The notes beneath the pieces were generated by a model. The model searched no databases. It was not told where the DNA came from and saw only the letters and a list, made by a program, of their open reading frames with translations. Both the position numbers and the translations under genes were made by a program. 64,000 nt of DNA, taken from positions 17,944 to 81,943 of the forward strand of contig CAMDDG010000004.1 in NCBI GenBank assembly GCA_945890895.1, read 5' to 3'. Source of the stretch: Chitinophaga pinensis. GTDB taxonomy: Bacteria > Bacteroidota > Bacteroidia > NS11-12g > UBA955. This document shows, one piece after another, positions 30,079 through 41,117 of the stretch. Each line of letters begins with the position of its first letter. Positions within the stretch are counted from its first letter, which is position 1.

Positions 30079-30771
30079 ATGATACGTCGTGCAATTGGTC
30101 GAGATTTTAAAGATATTCATCGACTCATACAGGAGTTAGCCAACTACGAAAAAGCTCCCAATGAAGTTATTACCAGTCCAAAGATTCTCGAAGAACATTG
30201 CTCGGGTATCAAACCATTGGCTTTTGCTTGGGTTTTGGAAATTCCTATTCCCGTTCAAAATAAAAAGTCAGATAACGAACTTGTAAACCAAACAACAACT
30301 GTTAATCAAGTTACTCATGAGCAAATTCATTTCGTATTAGAATCGAATTCTGTTCCTGAACGAAGTGAATCTTCCGAAGAGCAAAATCAGATTCTGTTAT
30401 CGAAATTGACACCTGCGCGATTACATTCAAATTCTAATCGACAAGTGAACAAGTTGATTGGTAGATTAGACCAGCAAAATTCCGAAATCGAACGATCAAA
30501 GATTGTGGGAGCTGCAATTGGTTACATTCGTTATTCTACTTGGAAAGGTCCAGTATTCTATTTGGAGGATTTAATTGTAGAAGAAGCCTTTAGAAAACAA
30601 GGATTTGGTAAACAACTTTTAGATGTCGTAATCGAATTTGCAAAATCGCAGAATTTCAAACGAGTTGTTTGGCAGGTTTTAGATTGGAACACACCAGCCA
30701 TTGAATTTTATAAAAAATATGAAGTTTCTTTTGATGATTCGTGGATCAATGTTACCTTAGACTTGGAATGA
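30079..30771 (+). CDS. GNAT-family N-acetyltransferase with about 84-aa low-complexity insertion
   Basis: MIRRAIGRDFKDIHRLIQELANYEKAP ... GAAIGYIRYSTWKGPVFYLEDLIVEEAFRKQGFGKQLLDVV. Confidence 0.88.
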   Translation: MIRRAIGRDFKDIHRLIQELANYEKAPNEVITSPKILEEHCSGIKPLAFAWVLEIPIPVQNKKSDNELVNQTTTVNQVTHEQIHFVLESNSVPERSESSEEQNQILLSKLTPARLHSNSNRQVNKLIGRLDQQNSEIERSKIVGAAIGYIRYSTWKGPVFYLEDLIVEEAFRKQGFGKQLLDVVIEFAKSQNFKRVVWQVLDWNTPAIEFYKKYEVSFDDSWINVTLDLE

Positions 30772-31451
30772 AATTACCCATTTCTCGCATACTAACGCCT
30801 TTATTGGTATTGACCATATTAATAATACATCAGTTTGCATGGTTAGTCGTTGAAAACGGATGGTACAATAGCTTGAATTCTTCAGGGAATTTACCGCAAC
30901 AAGTATCCGTAAATTTGGGAACGCATGCCCGGGAATGGACTTTTTTTTACACGGCTCTAACGGGATCATGGATTCACGGAAATTGGGAACATTTGATGGG
31001 AAATGTTTTTTCTTTAGCAGGGTTAAGCTTGTTGTTTTTGCTCTTTATTAAAAAGGGATGGTTGCGATTTTTCCTGATTCAATGGGTATTATCCGGAATC
31101 ATTTTGTTTTTTCTGGCACCCAAAGGCAGTATCCATATTGGTGCTTCCACGTGGTCGTATTCATTTGCTGGTTTTTTAACCACTCTCGCTTTTCTTCATC
31201 CCAATCGAAAAGTACTATCTCTTTTCTTTATTATTTGCCTTTGGTACGGCAGTATGTGGTGGGGGATTTTTCCGATTGATCCTCGAATTTCTTTCCAAGG
31301 ACATATAAGCGGTTTAACTACCGGTGTTTTAATTGCTCTTTTGGGACGTGATTTCTGGTTGAATCGTATGTTTATAGTTCCGGAATTACCTGTTTTAGAA
31401 TCACAAGAGGATTCAAGTAAACCCATCAATCCCTACGATGGGTTCAAATAA
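30768..31451 (+). CDS. Rhomboid-family intramembrane protein
   Basis: Six-TM pattern, NWEHLMGNVFSL, GASTWSYSFAG, FQGHISGLTTG; ATGA overlap with GNAT gene. Confidence 0.82.
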   Translation: MKLPISRILTPLLVLTILIIHQFAWLVVENGWYNSLNSSGNLPQQVSVNLGTHAREWTFFYTALTGSWIHGNWEHLMGNVFSLAGLSLLFLLFIKKGWLRFFLIQWVLSGIILFFLAPKGSIHIGASTWSYSFAGFLTTLAFLHPNRKVLSLFFIICLWYGSMWWGIFPIDPRISFQGHISGLTTGVLIALLGRDFWLNRMFIVPELPVLESQEDSSKPINPYDGFK

Positions 31452-31462
31452 ACGATAGAATA

Positions 31463-32698
31463 TTATTGAGCTGTTAACGGTTTATTTTTAAAAAGCAATG
31501 CAAATGCAATAGCTACAAGCAAAGAATATCCGGCAAAACTTAGCCATATAGATTGCCAATCCATGGTGCCTTGAGCATCTTGGAAATAGTGTTCAATTAC
31601 AAATCCACTTACAACACTTCCTAATACAGCACCAACTCCGTTCACCATCATGGTAAACACTCCTTGTGCACTGGAGCGAATCCCTTCGGATGTATTTTGC
31701 TCAACAAATAGCGAACCAGAGATATTGAAAAAATCGAATGCCATCCCATAAATAATACACGACAAAACTATCATCCACAAACCATCACCTGGATTTCCGA
31801 ATGCAAATAATCCAAATCGCAGAACCCAAGCAATCATACTAATTAGCATGACCTGTTTGATACCGAATCGTTTCATGAAAAAAGGAATGGCTAAAATAAA
31901 GAGTGTTTCTGAGATTTGTGAAATACTCATAATCATGGCAGGATATTTCACTACCAAAGAATGTGCGTAATTGGGGTTCTTATCGAATACATGCAGAAAT
32001 ACATCACCGTACGCATTGGTTAATTGCAATGCAGCGCCCAAAAGCATGGAGAAAATAAAGAAAATACTGAATTGATAATCTTTAAACAATTTAAACGCAT
32101 CCAATCCTAAGTTATTCATCCAGCCTTTTTCGGTTTTAATTTTACCTGCAGGTGGACAATCGGGTAGGGTAAATGAGAAGATCCCCAAGAGTATGGAAAC
32201 CGCGCTTCCAATAAAGAACTGATTCGCGGAAGCTTCGTTATGAGTTAAACTTACCGTCCAAAGCGCTGCTATAAATCCCACGGTACCCCAAACACGAACT
32301 CTAGGAAACGTTCGCACGATGTCATAACCTTCTTTAGATAAAATATGATAGCATACGGTCGCAGATATAGAAATTGTGGGCATGTAAAAGAACATAGTTA
32401 TTAAAATTCTCCAAAACATATCAGCTGGTGTGGCAGCAGAAGGAATAAAATATAAGCCGATACCTCCGAGAAAATGCAAAATTCCGTATAATTTTTGTGC
32501 TGATAAATATCTATCTGCAATGATTCCCATGATGGCCGGCATAATTAAAGCTCCGATTCCCATGGTTGAGAAAATGACTCCATAATCTTGAGGTCCCCAT
32601 TTTTTTGTTTCAAACCAAAATGTACCAATAGTTATGAGCCAAGATCCCCAAATAAAAAATTGGAGAAAACTCAACAAAGTCAGTCGAAATCGAATCAT
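31463..32698 (-). CDS. Nucleoside:H+ symporter-like MFS transporter (NupG type)
   Basis: 12-TM; RLTLLSFLQFFIWGSWLITIGTFWF...GIIADRYLSAQKLYGILHFLGG. Confidence 0.82.
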   Translation of the reverse strand: MIRFRLTLLSFLQFFIWGSWLITIGTFWFETKKWGPQDYGVIFSTMGIGALIMPAIMGIIADRYLSAQKLYGILHFLGGIGLYFIPSAATPADMFWRILITMFFYMPTISISATVCYHILSKEGYDIVRTFPRVRVWGTVGFIAALWTVSLTHNEASANQFFIGSAVSILLGIFSFTLPDCPPAGKIKTEKGWMNNLGLDAFKLFKDYQFSIFFIFSMLLGAALQLTNAYGDVFLHVFDKNPNYAHSLVVKYPAMIMSISQISETLFILAIPFFMKRFGIKQVMLISMIAWVLRFGLFAFGNPGDGLWMIVLSCIIYGMAFDFFNISGSLFVEQNTSEGIRSSAQGVFTMMVNGVGAVLGSVVSGFVIEHYFQDAQGTMDWQSIWLSFAGYSLLVAIAFALLFKNKPLTAQ

Positions 32699-32753
32699 TC
32701 TTTAATGATAATTAATAAAAATAAATTTAAAATTGGCGCAATTTAATGCCAAT

Positions 32754-33341
32754 TCAGGAATTGGGAGCTAAAATATGTTCCACTCCATCAATCAGAGCAT
32801 GAATGATTTTGATGTGAATTTCTTGAGCTCGATCTGCGAATTCAGAATGGGGAGCACGTATTTCTAAATCACATAGATCTTTAATCTTACCGCCGTCTTT
32901 ACCGGTTAGGCAAATGGTAATCATGCCCAATTCCCGCGCTGTATTTAATGCGTTTATTACATTTGCGCTGTTTCCGCTGGTTGAAATTCCGAGTAAGACA
33001 TCACCGGATTTTCCATGGGCTTCTACAAAGCGACTGAAAATAAAGTCGAAACCGTAATCATTTCCAACACAAGAAATATGGCTGGCATCGCTGATAGCAA
33101 TTGCAGGGAGCGCTTTTCGGTTGTTTCTGTATCTTCCGGTAAGTTCTTCTGCAAAGTGCATTGCATCGCAATGGCTTCCTCCATTTCCGCAAGAAATTAC
33201 CTTACCTCCTTGTTTAAAGGCTGTAGCTAAGATTTGGACCGCTTGGTCTATTTTATTAAAATTTTCCTCATTATTTATGAAGGCTTCAAGCGTGTTTTGT
33301 GCTTGAATAAAGTGTGATTTAGCCGAAAAAGGAGTGCTCAT
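32754..33341 (-). CDS. gmhA: Phosphoheptose isomerase-like SIS protein
   Basis: [28 protein letters not shown]...[15 protein letters not shown]...[19 protein letters not shown]. Confidence 0.9.
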   Translation of the reverse strand: MSTPFSAKSHFIQAQNTLEAFINNEENFNKIDQAVQILATAFKQGGKVISCGNGGSHCDAMHFAEELTGRYRNNRKALPAIAISDASHISCVGNDYGFDFIFSRFVEAHGKSGDVLLGISTSGNSANVINALNTARELGMITICLTGKDGGKIKDLCDLEIRAPHSEFADRAQEIHIKIIHALIDGVEHILAPNS

Positions 33342-33346
33342 GGGAA

Positions 33347-35464
33347 TTATTTTTTGTAGTTGGACTTACCCTCTTCCAAGAATTTCACAAAAGGCTCAAC
33401 TTGGAACTGGAAGTAATCAGCACCGTATGCGGGTTGCAATAATTGCTCGTTTCCATCGATAAGGCAATACAACGGTTGGGTTGTTTTACCGTAATAAACC
33501 TCTTGTAATTCTGCATTTTTATCGCCTAGGGTTGTGATAACCTTTTGAGTTCTTTGGCTTTTAAATTGTTCGTTTGAAGGAAGTTTTATTTTCTTATCAT
33601 CAACATACAGTGAAACCACGATGTAATCTTCTTTTAACATTTTTAAAACTTTTGGATCCGACCAAACCTTTTCTTCCATTTTACGACAATTTACACATCC
33701 ATGTCCAGTAAAATCAATAAACAACGGCTTGCCTTGTTCACGAGCGCAGGCTAAAGCTTCATCGTAATCGAAATAAGAGGCGATTCCGTGGGGTGTGTGT
33801 AGTTGATCCGAATATTTAGGAGTGCGACAAATTCCTGCTTCTGATTCTGCCGAGCGATCCAATCTAAAATCTTGTGTGCTCATAGGCGGAAGGTAGCCAG
33901 CAAGTGCTTTCAATGGTGCTCCAAACATACCGGGAATCATATATACTACGAAAGCAAAAACGGCAATAACTGATCCTAAACGCATGATGCCAATTTTGGG
34001 ATTGGGGGTATCGTGGTCGAATTGTATTTTACCCAGTAAATACATCCCCAGAAGAGAAAATAAAACGATCCAAATTGCTAAGTAAACTTCACGATCTAAA
34101 ATACCCCAATGGTAGGTTTGGTCAGGAATACTCAAGAATTTTAATGCAAATGCCAATTCCACAAATCCCAATACAACTTTAACGCTATTCAACCAGCCGC
34201 CACTTTTGGGCATGCTGTTTAACCAACCTGGAAACAAAGCCAATAAACCAAATGGAAGTGCAAAAGCCAATGAAAATCCAAACATTCCGATCACTGGACG
34301 CATTGCTCCACCATGAACCGCTTCCACCAAAACCGTACCCACAATAGGCCCCGTACAACTGAATGATACCAAAGCAATGGTCATTGCCATGAAAATGGCA
34401 CCCGTCATTCCACCTTTATCCGCTTGTTTATCCACTTTATTCACCAACCAAGAGGGTAAAGTGATTTCAAATGCTCCAAAGAAACTTGCGGCAAACACAA
34501 CAAAAATCACCGTGAAAAAGATATTGGGAATCCAATGCGTGCTTAGCCAATTAGCAGCGTTAGCTCCAAAGGCAAATGCAACAATGGTCCCTAAAATGGT
34601 GTATAGTCCAATTAATGAAATAGCAAAAGTGAACGAATCTCTTAATGCCGCGGAACGGGATTTATTTCGTATAAAGAACGAAACCGTCATAGGAATCATT
34701 GGGAAAACACATGGAGTCAACAAGGCGGTTAATCCACTTAAAAAAGCCAAAATGAACAAAGTCATCATGCCTTCTTCTTTTTCTTGGGCTTTTTGTCCTT
34801 GAAATTGTTTGATTTCTTTAATTCCGCCTTCGCGCTTATATTCAGGGGTGTAATCGCCCGACATTGCAGGGGCATAATTCGGTGCAATTTGAGAATCAGA
34901 AGTAGTTTCCACTACCGTAGTTTCGGTTGAACTGCTTGAGTTTTCAGGTGAAGCAGGAGCAGCAATAGCTTCCCCCGAAACCGTTAATGCTGGGAATTGT
35001 AAAGGCTGGTCTTTGATGTTTTCGCAACCCGATTCATTGCAAATTTGACCATTGAAAATGACTTTTATGGTCGAAATACTTTTTAATACTTTTATTTTTT
35101 GACGAAATTCTCCTTTTTTGTCGAACTCACCGGTAGAGCAATTCCAAATTTCCGTTTCCTTTACCATGTGGTCGCCAATGCCGTAGAATTTACCTACCAG
35201 GGTATATTCGTTGGAAGGCGTGAAGTCCAATGTGGCACGGATTGGACCATCGTATTCCGGACAGTCGCTTTTTTCAGAGTAGACATGAAATCCAGGTGCA
35301 ATGTCGAATTTTACTACCAATTCAATTACATCGCCCGTTTTGACCCCGGCAGTTTTGCTGTACGATGTAGTGAATTTGGGTTTTGGGAATCCCGCAGCTT
35401 GTGCCGTATTTGATATCCACGCAAATAGCGTTAGAAGAATAGGAATGAAAACTCTGAAACTCAT
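33347..35464 (-). CDS. DsbD-like thiol:disulfide interchange protein
   Basis: DsbC/D-like N-terminus, 8-TM domain ([16 protein letters not shown]), C-terminal thioredoxin domain ([20 protein letters not shown]). Confidence 0.92.
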   Translation of the reverse strand: MSFRVFIPILLTLFAWISNTAQAAGFPKPKFTTSYSKTAGVKTGDVIELVVKFDIAPGFHVYSEKSDCPEYDGPIRATLDFTPSNEYTLVGKFYGIGDHMVKETEIWNCSTGEFDKKGEFRQKIKVLKSISTIKVIFNGQICNESGCENIKDQPLQFPALTVSGEAIAAPASPENSSSSTETTVVETTSDSQIAPNYAPAMSGDYTPEYKREGGIKEIKQFQGQKAQEKEEGMMTLFILAFLSGLTALLTPCVFPMIPMTVSFFIRNKSRSAALRDSFTFAISLIGLYTILGTIVAFAFGANAANWLSTHWIPNIFFTVIFVVFAASFFGAFEITLPSWLVNKVDKQADKGGMTGAIFMAMTIALVSFSCTGPIVGTVLVEAVHGGAMRPVIGMFGFSLAFALPFGLLALFPGWLNSMPKSGGWLNSVKVVLGFVELAFALKFLSIPDQTYHWGILDREVYLAIWIVLFSLLGMYLLGKIQFDHDTPNPKIGIMRLGSVIAVFAFVVYMIPGMFGAPLKALAGYLPPMSTQDFRLDRSAESEAGICRTPKYSDQLHTPHGIASYFDYDEALACAREQGKPLFIDFTGHGCVNCRKMEEKVWSDPKVLKMLKEDYIVVSLYVDDKKIKLPSNEQFKSQRTQKVITTLGDKNAELQEVYYGKTTQPLYCLIDGNEQLLQPAYGADYFQFQVEPFVKFLEEGKSNYKK

Positions 35465-35558
35465 AAAATACAAAATTACGGGTTATTCCCTATGTGTGAA
35501 AAACAATTTCGATTAATATATTCAGGAATCTGTTAGGTTTGAGACTTATATCACATTC

Positions 35559-36893
35559 ATGAAATTAAGGTTACACGGGCTCATTTGTTTTTTTGGGATT
35601 TTGTTTTCGGGGGATGTTTATTCTCAGGAGTCTAAATCAATGACTACCAAGCAATACATTGATTCGTTCAAAGAAATTGCGATGGATGAAATGCGGGCTT
35701 ACGGTGTACCAGCGAGTATTACTTTAGGTCAAGGAATTTTGGAGAGCGCTTCTGGAAATTCTAAACTTTCCAAGGAATGCAATAACCATTTTGGGATAAA
35801 GTGTCGAAAAAATTGGAATGGTGCATTTTGTTTGGCCGATGATGATGCAAAAGATGAGTGCTTTAGAGGCTATGAAAACGCACGTCAAAGCTACAGAGAT
35901 CACTCCTTATTTCTTAAAGAAAGCACCAGATATGCAGCTTTATTTGAACTGGATCCAACCGATTATGTGGGATGGGCCAATGGCTTGCGTGAAGCCGGTT
36001 ATGCTACAAATCCAGCGTACGGAAGTATTTTGTCAAAGCTAATCGCAAAATATCGGTTGACTTTATACGACAGTATCGTGATTTTGGGATCTGATTTTTT
36101 TGAATCCGGTAATTCTCGACGCATAGAAATGAATGGACTTCCTGCTGTTGCCGCAAATCAAGGAGCAAGCGTTCAATCCATTGCAAAAGAAAATCAATTG
36201 GCGGAATGGCAAGTGGTAAAATTCAATGATTTAGACAAAGAGCATGTAATTAACCCCGGCGAAATCCTGTATTTACGTCCCAAAAGAAAAACAGCACCCG
36301 AGCAAGTTCACATCATTAAAAGAGGGGAATCCATGCATGATGTTTCACAACTTTACGCTGTAAAATTAAAATCATTGCAAAAATTAAATCGATTGGAGCC
36401 GGGTCAAGAACCACAAATCGGAGAAGAAATTTATTTGCAAGAAAAACGTCCAGCTCCCCCTAAGGTAATTACTGGAACGGTTCCTATGTCGACAGCAACT
36501 TCCGTGATGAAACAAACAAAAGGGAAACCGCAATTGGATGAAAATACCCATGAAGTTCAACCGGGAGAAACCATTGAAAGCATTGCAGCATTGTACAAAA
36601 CCTCGGTGCTAAATTTGGTAAGGTGGAACGATTTGGAATACGCTCAGGTTCAACCTGGACAATTGTTAATTTTGTCGCCGGGATTGAAATCATCCATAGC
36701 TGTTAGAAGTGTGGCAGAATCCAACACGGAATTAAAGAAAACACCGACCGTACCGGAATTTCATTTTGTAAAACCCGGTGAAACGTTGTTTGCAATCAGC
36801 CGATTGTACAATATGCAAGTTGACGAATTAAAGCGAATTAATTCGTTAAACAACAATGCAATACGCGCTGGTCAGAAGTTAAAGTTGAAGTAA
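35559..36893 (+). CDS. Glucosaminidase with C-terminal LysM repeats
   Basis: ITLGQGILESASGNSKLSKECNNHFGIKC; several LysM-like motifs (HIIKRGESMHDVSQLYAV, HEVQPGETIESIAALYKTS, HFVKPGETLFAISRLYNM). Confidence 0.92.
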   Translation: MKLRLHGLICFFGILFSGDVYSQESKSMTTKQYIDSFKEIAMDEMRAYGVPASITLGQGILESASGNSKLSKECNNHFGIKCRKNWNGAFCLADDDAKDECFRGYENARQSYRDHSLFLKESTRYAALFELDPTDYVGWANGLREAGYATNPAYGSILSKLIAKYRLTLYDSIVILGSDFFESGNSRRIEMNGLPAVAANQGASVQSIAKENQLAEWQVVKFNDLDKEHVINPGEILYLRPKRKTAPEQVHIIKRGESMHDVSQLYAVKLKSLQKLNRLEPGQEPQIGEEIYLQEKRPAPPKVITGTVPMSTATSVMKQTKGKPQLDENTHEVQPGETIESIAALYKTSVLNLVRWNDLEYAQVQPGQLLILSPGLKSSIAVRSVAESNTELKKTPTVPEFHFVKPGETLFAISRLYNMQVDELKRINSLNNNAIRAGQKLKLK

Positions 36894-38138
36894 ATAGTGA
36901 TTAGCCGAACCGCTATTCTGTTCCAACACAATTCGTCCTTCAACTCCTAATGCAGTCGTATCTTCTGGTTGGTAAATACTTAATAATTGCAAGTTTTCTG
37001 TGGCTTTAACATTGAAGCCTAAAGTGTCCAATTCGGCCATTAACGGTACAAATTTGTTTTCTTTATTATCAAAAACACAACGGAAATGAATGGCTGAATT
37101 TTGCATTATATTCACCCGAACTTTATGGTTAGACAACGCTGCAAAAATGCTTTGCAAACTTTCTTCGGCAATAAAATTGAAATCTCGGGTAGAAATTTCC
37201 AGCAATATTTGATTTTGTTTTAGTATTCGACAAGGTACTTGAATGGTTACGCCATTTTCTGAAACTTTGGTACCATTTTCATCGGGATGAATGAATGATT
37301 TTACAAACAATGGAATTCCTGCATGTTTTAAAGGCTGTATGGTTTTAGGGTGAATTACCGAAGCACCGTAATAAGCCAACTCAATTGCGTCGTTGTAAGT
37401 TAACTCGGAAATTAGTTGACTATCTGGGAATTTTTTGGGATCGGCATTCATCACCCCCGCAACGTCCTTCCAAATGGTAACACTTTCAGCTTGTAATAAC
37501 TTTCCAAAAATGGCGGCGCTATAATCTGAACCTTCACGACCTAAAGTTGTGGTTTCTCCTTTAAATCCCTTACCCATGAATCCTTGGGTAATAATTAAGT
37601 TGCGCGAAGAAAGCGGTTTAAGACGGTTTTGAACTACTCGATTGGTTTCTTCCCACTGCACGTTCGCATCGCGATATCGAGAATCCGTTAAAATAAAATT
37701 TCGTGCATCTAACCATTGATTTCGGGTATTTTGACTGAGCAAATACGCACTAACAATTCGGGTTGAAATCAATTCACCGAAAGTTACAATTTGATCGTAT
37801 AGAAAATCATAGTCGTCCTGAAGATTTTCATTGTCAACCAAACATTCTAATTCCAAAAATAGATTTTCAACTTCATTCAGCCATATTTCACCATTGTTAG
37901 GAAATAGGTCGTTGGTAATATTTTGGTGATAACTGCGAATTTCCTCGATGTAATCTTTCAGTTCTTTTTTTCCATGAAAACAAGCGTCCACCACTTTTTC
38001 CAAAGCATTGGTTGTTTTGCCCATAGCACTTATAACCACCAATACTTCGCCATCTCCATAATGGGAAATAATGTGTGCTACATTCTTTACTCCGTTCGCA
38101 TCTTTAACCGATGCACCACCGAATTTAAATATTTTCAT
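36879..38138 (-). CDS. lysC: Aspartate kinase
   Basis: MKIFKFGGASVKDANGVKN...TTLGREGSDYSAAIFGKLL...VTIWKDVAGVMNADP. Confidence 0.92.
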   Translation of the reverse strand: MKIFKFGGASVKDANGVKNVAHIISHYGDGEVLVVISAMGKTTNALEKVVDACFHGKKELKDYIEEIRSYHQNITNDLFPNNGEIWLNEVENLFLELECLVDNENLQDDYDFLYDQIVTFGELISTRIVSAYLLSQNTRNQWLDARNFILTDSRYRDANVQWEETNRVVQNRLKPLSSRNLIITQGFMGKGFKGETTTLGREGSDYSAAIFGKLLQAESVTIWKDVAGVMNADPKKFPDSQLISELTYNDAIELAYYGASVIHPKTIQPLKHAGIPLFVKSFIHPDENGTKVSENGVTIQVPCRILKQNQILLEISTRDFNFIAEESLQSIFAALSNHKVRVNIMQNSAIHFRCVFDNKENKFVPLMAELDTLGFNVKATENLQLLSIYQPEDTTALGVEGRIVLEQNSGSANHYLLQL

Positions 38139-38253
38139 GAATCGTTTTACTAAATATATGGATGAATTCAGTGGATTTCTTGACTGCAATTACTATAAAT
38201 CCACTAAATTTTAGTTGATTTGCAAAATAAATACTTAAATCCCTAAAAACCCT

Positions 38254-39282
38254 ATGCCATATTCACAAATTATTACCTTAGAACAATTCATAGTTGACCA
38301 ACAGTCATTGTATAAAGATGCTGGTGGATCGTTGTCGCGAATTTTCCGATCGTTGGAATTAGCAGCTAAGGTGGTAAATAGAGATGTTCGCAAAGCAGGA
38401 TTGGTAGACATTTTGGGAAATCACGGTGCTACCAATACCCATGGTGAAGAACAAAAGAAGCTAGATGTTATTGCCAATGATGTGTTTATAGCGGCTTTGT
38501 CGAAAAGCGGTGAAGTCAGCATTGTTATTTCTGAAGAAAACGATGAACCCGTTTTTGTAGAAGGTTGTGAAGAAGAGAAATACATTGTAGCTATCGATCC
38601 TTTGGATGGTTCAAGTAATATCGATGTGAATGCAAGTATCGGTACCATTTTTAGTATCTATCGCCGAAATGCGGCAAATAAAGTTGCTTCACTGGCCGAC
38701 TGCATGCAAAAAGGGAAACACCAAGTAGCTGCAGGTTATATCATTTATGGTAGTTCAACCATGTTGGTGTACACTACCGGATTGGGTGTAAATGGATTTA
38801 CACTCGATGATAGTATCCAAGAATTTTGCTTGTCGCATCCCAAAATCCAAATTCCATCTCAAGGCAAAGTTTTCTCAATTAATGAAGGAAATTATGCAGA
38901 TTTTCCTGAAGGAGTTCAAGAATACGTACAATATTGCAAAGCGAAAGATAAAGAAACCAATCGCCCTTATGGTGCCCGTTATATTGGAAGCTTAATTGCT
39001 GATTTTCACCGCAATTTATTAAAAGGTGGAATTTTCATCTATCCCCCAACGGAAAAAACTCCCAATGGGAAGTTGCGTTTGATGTATGAATGCAATCCGA
39101 TGTCGTTTATTGTTGAACAAGCAGGTGGGAAATCAAGCACCGGTAAAATGCGTGTTTTGGATGTATTGCCCGAAGATTTACATCAACGTGTTCCTTTGTT
39201 TATTGGTTCTGCGGAAATGGTGGATATGGCAGTTTCTATGCTGAATAATGCCGGTGAATTGGTAGCCGCCGACGCCAGATAG
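38254..39282 (+). CDS. fbp: Fructose-1,6-bisphosphatase class I
   Basis: AIDPLDGSSNIDVNASIGTIFSIYRR; GARYIGSLIADFHRNLLKGGIFIYP. Confidence 0.96.
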   Translation: MPYSQIITLEQFIVDQQSLYKDAGGSLSRIFRSLELAAKVVNRDVRKAGLVDILGNHGATNTHGEEQKKLDVIANDVFIAALSKSGEVSIVISEENDEPVFVEGCEEEKYIVAIDPLDGSSNIDVNASIGTIFSIYRRNAANKVASLADCMQKGKHQVAAGYIIYGSSTMLVYTTGLGVNGFTLDDSIQEFCLSHPKIQIPSQGKVFSINEGNYADFPEGVQEYVQYCKAKDKETNRPYGARYIGSLIADFHRNLLKGGIFIYPPTEKTPNGKLRLMYECNPMSFIVEQAGGKSSTGKMRVLDVLPEDLHQRVPLFIGSAEMVDMAVSMLNNAGELVAADAR

Positions 39283-39284
39283 CA

Positions 39285-39896
39285 CTAGTTCTCATTCAGC
39301 TCATCGATAATATACAAAGATTTAAGGGATTTTTCTGGGAACGCTAAGGCTTTTAAATGATCAATCATCCGATTGAGTCGATACCTTCGCTCATCCCTGT
39401 GGATTTTTTCTCGGGGGATGTCTAACAGTTCAGGTGGAAGCGCATATCCAAGTACCTGACATAAATCGCGAATAAATTCCATTGGAAGATTCGCAAGTTG
39501 ATTGGAATGGTGTAGTTTTTGAAATGAAATTTGAATAACGATGTACAAATCTTCATCGTGGGCCGCTTCATTATTAATGCACAAACTCAATAATTCTATA
39601 TAAAAGTATCGAATTTGTTGAATGTAAATACCATTCGCGCTTATATCCGTATGTGAGATTAAATCCGGAGGAATTGAAATTTCTTTTATGTGACATAATC
39701 CGCCTCCTTCTTTGGGTTTGAATACAATTTCGACAAATTGACCCAATTGGTAATAAGCGTTTTTTGCTTTGTTTTTTTGAATTCCACGAACTAAAAAAGG
39801 AACCAACCCAGCGTGTTGTGTAAAGATTTGAACTACAATCGAATTATCGGTGTAAGGAATCCGTTTTAATACAACACCCCGGGTTTTTAGATCCAT
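39285..39896 (-). CDS. recO: DNA repair protein RecO
   Basis: LKTRGVVLKRIPYTDNSIVVQIFTQHAGLVPFLVRGIQKNK. Confidence 0.9.
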   Translation of the reverse strand: MDLKTRGVVLKRIPYTDNSIVVQIFTQHAGLVPFLVRGIQKNKAKNAYYQLGQFVEIVFKPKEGGGLCHIKEISIPPDLISHTDISANGIYIQQIRYFYIELLSLCINNEAAHDEDLYIVIQISFQKLHHSNQLANLPMEFIRDLCQVLGYALPPELLDIPREKIHRDERRYRLNRMIDHLKALAFPEKSLKSLYIIDELNEN

Positions 39897-39942
39897 GAAA
39901 TGGTTTTTTATGGGATTGCAGGAAGACTATCTCCCCCAATGA

Positions 39943-41103
39943 TCAATCTACCCAGTCTGCAATGAATAAATTGGTATCGCGATTTCCACCGTTGTTTCTG
40001 TTGGATGAAAAAATTAATTTTTTACCATCTGGTGAAAACATGGGAAATGCGTTGAAGATACTGTTATTCGTAATACGCTCTAATTTTTTACCATTCGTGC
40101 CAATCGTATACAACTGAAAATCGTATCCTCTTTCGGAATGATGGTTGGAAGAAAAAATGATTTTTTTGCCCTTAGGATGGAAAAATGGTGCCCAATTGGC
40201 CTTACCTAACTTGGTAATTTGTTTTAAATTCGACCCGTCAACGTTGACCGTGTAGATTTCCATGTTCGTTGGAGCAACCAAATTTTTGGATAAGTAATCC
40301 TTATATACTTTGATTTCTTCTTCTGTTTTAGGACGAGAAGCTCTAAATACAAGCTTCTTGCTATCGGGAGAGAAAAATGCTCCGCCGTCATATCCCAAAC
40401 CGTTGGTAATTTGTCGGGGATTGCTTCCATCAATATTCATAATCCACAATTCCAAATCACCACTACGAGTACTGGTAAATACAATGGATTTACCATCGGG
40501 AGACACAGTAGCTTCTGCATCATAACCCGGTGAATTGGTTAGTTGTTTAACTATATTGCCATTCAAATCACTCACAAAAATGTCGAAATCAGCATAAATA
40601 GGCCACAAATAAGCGCCTTTGGTTTCTGGCGCTGGAGGACAATCTTTACCACCTAAATGAGTGCTGGCATAAACAATAGTTGAATCGCCAGGCATAAAAT
40701 AAGAACAGGTTGTTCTGCCTAATCCGGTTGAAACCATTGGAGGTTGAAATTCAGGAGAACCCATTTGAGCTAAAGGAGTGGTGAAAATCTGATCGCATTG
40801 CACTCCCCATTTTTTATTATTACTTTGAAATACAATTTTTTGATTGTCGAAACTGAAATATGCCTCAGCATTATCCCCACCAAATGTCAACTGCTTTAAA
40901 TTTTTCAAGTGCTTTTCAGGTTGAGGAACAGCATTCTCTTGAGGCCGACCGGGATTTTTGGGGTCATTCGGATGTTGTTGCGCTCCTGCAGGTACACCAT
41001 GAGAATGGCCATGACCGTGATCGTGTCCTTGATGGTTTTGTGCGAAACTAATATTGGCTTGAAATAGGCCAATGGAAAATAATAGGGCAGCAGAAATTTT
41101 CAT
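39943..41103 (-). CDS. TolB-like beta-propeller protein with His-rich N-terminus
   Basis: PD40 repeats (ATVSPDGKSIVFTSTRSGDLELW, AFFSPDSKKLVFRASRP, PMFSPDGKKLIFSSNRN); HQGHDHGHGHSHG after signal peptide. Confidence 0.85.
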   Translation of the reverse strand: MKISAALLFSIGLFQANISFAQNHQGHDHGHGHSHGVPAGAQQHPNDPKNPGRPQENAVPQPEKHLKNLKQLTFGGDNAEAYFSFDNQKIVFQSNNKKWGVQCDQIFTTPLAQMGSPEFQPPMVSTGLGRTTCSYFMPGDSTIVYASTHLGGKDCPPAPETKGAYLWPIYADFDIFVSDLNGNIVKQLTNSPGYDAEATVSPDGKSIVFTSTRSGDLELWIMNIDGSNPRQITNGLGYDGGAFFSPDSKKLVFRASRPKTEEEIKVYKDYLSKNLVAPTNMEIYTVNVDGSNLKQITKLGKANWAPFFHPKGKKIIFSSNHHSERGYDFQLYTIGTNGKKLERITNNSIFNAFPMFSPDGKKLIFSSNRNNGGNRDTNLFIADWVD

Positions 41104-41117
41104 ATTTGTGACTAAAA

